A DNA stretch of 64,000 nt, from NCBI GenBank assembly GCA_023079485.1, contig CM041083.1, positions 178,454,480 through 178,518,479 on the forward strand, written 5' to 3'. Of this stretch, positions 50,120-64,000 are shown piece by piece (position 1 is the stretch's first letter; every line of letters starts with the position of its first letter). The position numbers and the translations under genes were made by a program. The DNA comes from Archilochus colubris (Eukaryota > Chordata > Aves > Apodiformes > Trochilidae). The notes beneath the pieces are model-generated. The model ran no database searches and was not told the origin of the DNA. It was given only the letters and a program-made list of their open reading frames with translations.

Positions 50120-50133
50120 GTCACCATGGCAAC
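50120..50133. promoter_or_regulatory. RFX X-box motif
   Basis: GTCACCATGGCAAC fits the RFX consensus GTNRCC-N0-3-RGYAAC with a two-base spacer. It lies about 320 bases upstream of the HSPH1 start codon. RFX factors drive ciliary and some other genes. The motif is directional-neutral, so it may serve a divergent minus-strand transcript or HSPH1 itself. Confidence 0.5.
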
Positions 50134-50159
50134 TGACTACATCACCGTGACCTGGGGCC

Positions 50160-64000
<13,841 letters not shown>

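Noticed and set aside
49587..50150. 187-codon plus-strand frame with a good Kozak start.
   Set aside because: Composition is that of random GC-rich DNA (P, A, R, S), there is no known domain, and it ends before the HSPH1 promoter without splice logic. The Kozak is a palindrome shared with the minus strand.

Overview
The window is vertebrate nuclear DNA, almost certainly from a bird. The evidence is many copies of the chicken-repeat-1 (CR1) non-LTR retrotransposon in both orientations, with the avian 3' end built on a TCATAGAATC-type repeat, plus a solo LTR of a type I recognise from Neoaves and passerine genomes. There are two real protein-coding genes, both split by GT-AG introns and both running off the window. 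They lie head to head, with start codons about 14.8 kb apart (35644 on the minus strand, 50440 on the plus strand).

Left half, minus strand (979-35644): the first ten coding exons of B3GLCT (B3GALTL), the beta-1,3-glucosyltransferase that extends O-fucose on thrombospondin type 1 repeats in the endoplasmic reticulum. All ten exons join in frame (892 coding bases, 297 residues plus one base). They cover the signal/anchor segment and the N-terminal, non-catalytic half. The GT31 catalytic exons lie beyond the left edge. Introns carry CR1 copies at about 0.1, 6.2, 9.2, 12.0, 16.8, 21.4, 27.6 and 32.4 kb, an ancient CR1/L3-like relic at 26.2 kb, and a 304-bp LTR-like insertion at 3.5 kb with an exact 6-bp target duplication.

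Middle (about 36.1-49.4 kb): intergenic, AT-rich, with no gene I can support. It holds a CR1 copy abutting an 11-unit CCTAT microsatellite (41.2 kb), an 11-bp tandem repeat (38.2 kb), a solo LTR (43.5-43.9 kb) and a second CR1 remnant (45.6-45.9 kb).

Right part, plus strand (50440-64000): the first ten coding exons of HSPH1 (HSP105/HSP110 family), the nucleotide-exchange factor of cytosolic HSP70. The complete ATPase-like domain and the start of the beta-sandwich domain are present; the rest lies off the right edge. Its CpG-island promoter has a perfect three-unit heat shock element just upstream of a TATA-like box.

Each gene starts in its own CpG island (about 35.1-36.1 kb and 49.5-51.0 kb). 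The two products work in different compartments (ER glycosylation, cytosolic chaperoning), so nothing here links them functionally; the head-to-head order matches the mammalian arrangement as I remember it. I see no new multi-gene system. The points most worth checking are a palindromic RFX X-box with a possible minus-strand first exon upstream of HSPH1, the LTR with target duplication at 3.5 kb, and a possible antisense transcript end at 4.1-4.5 kb.
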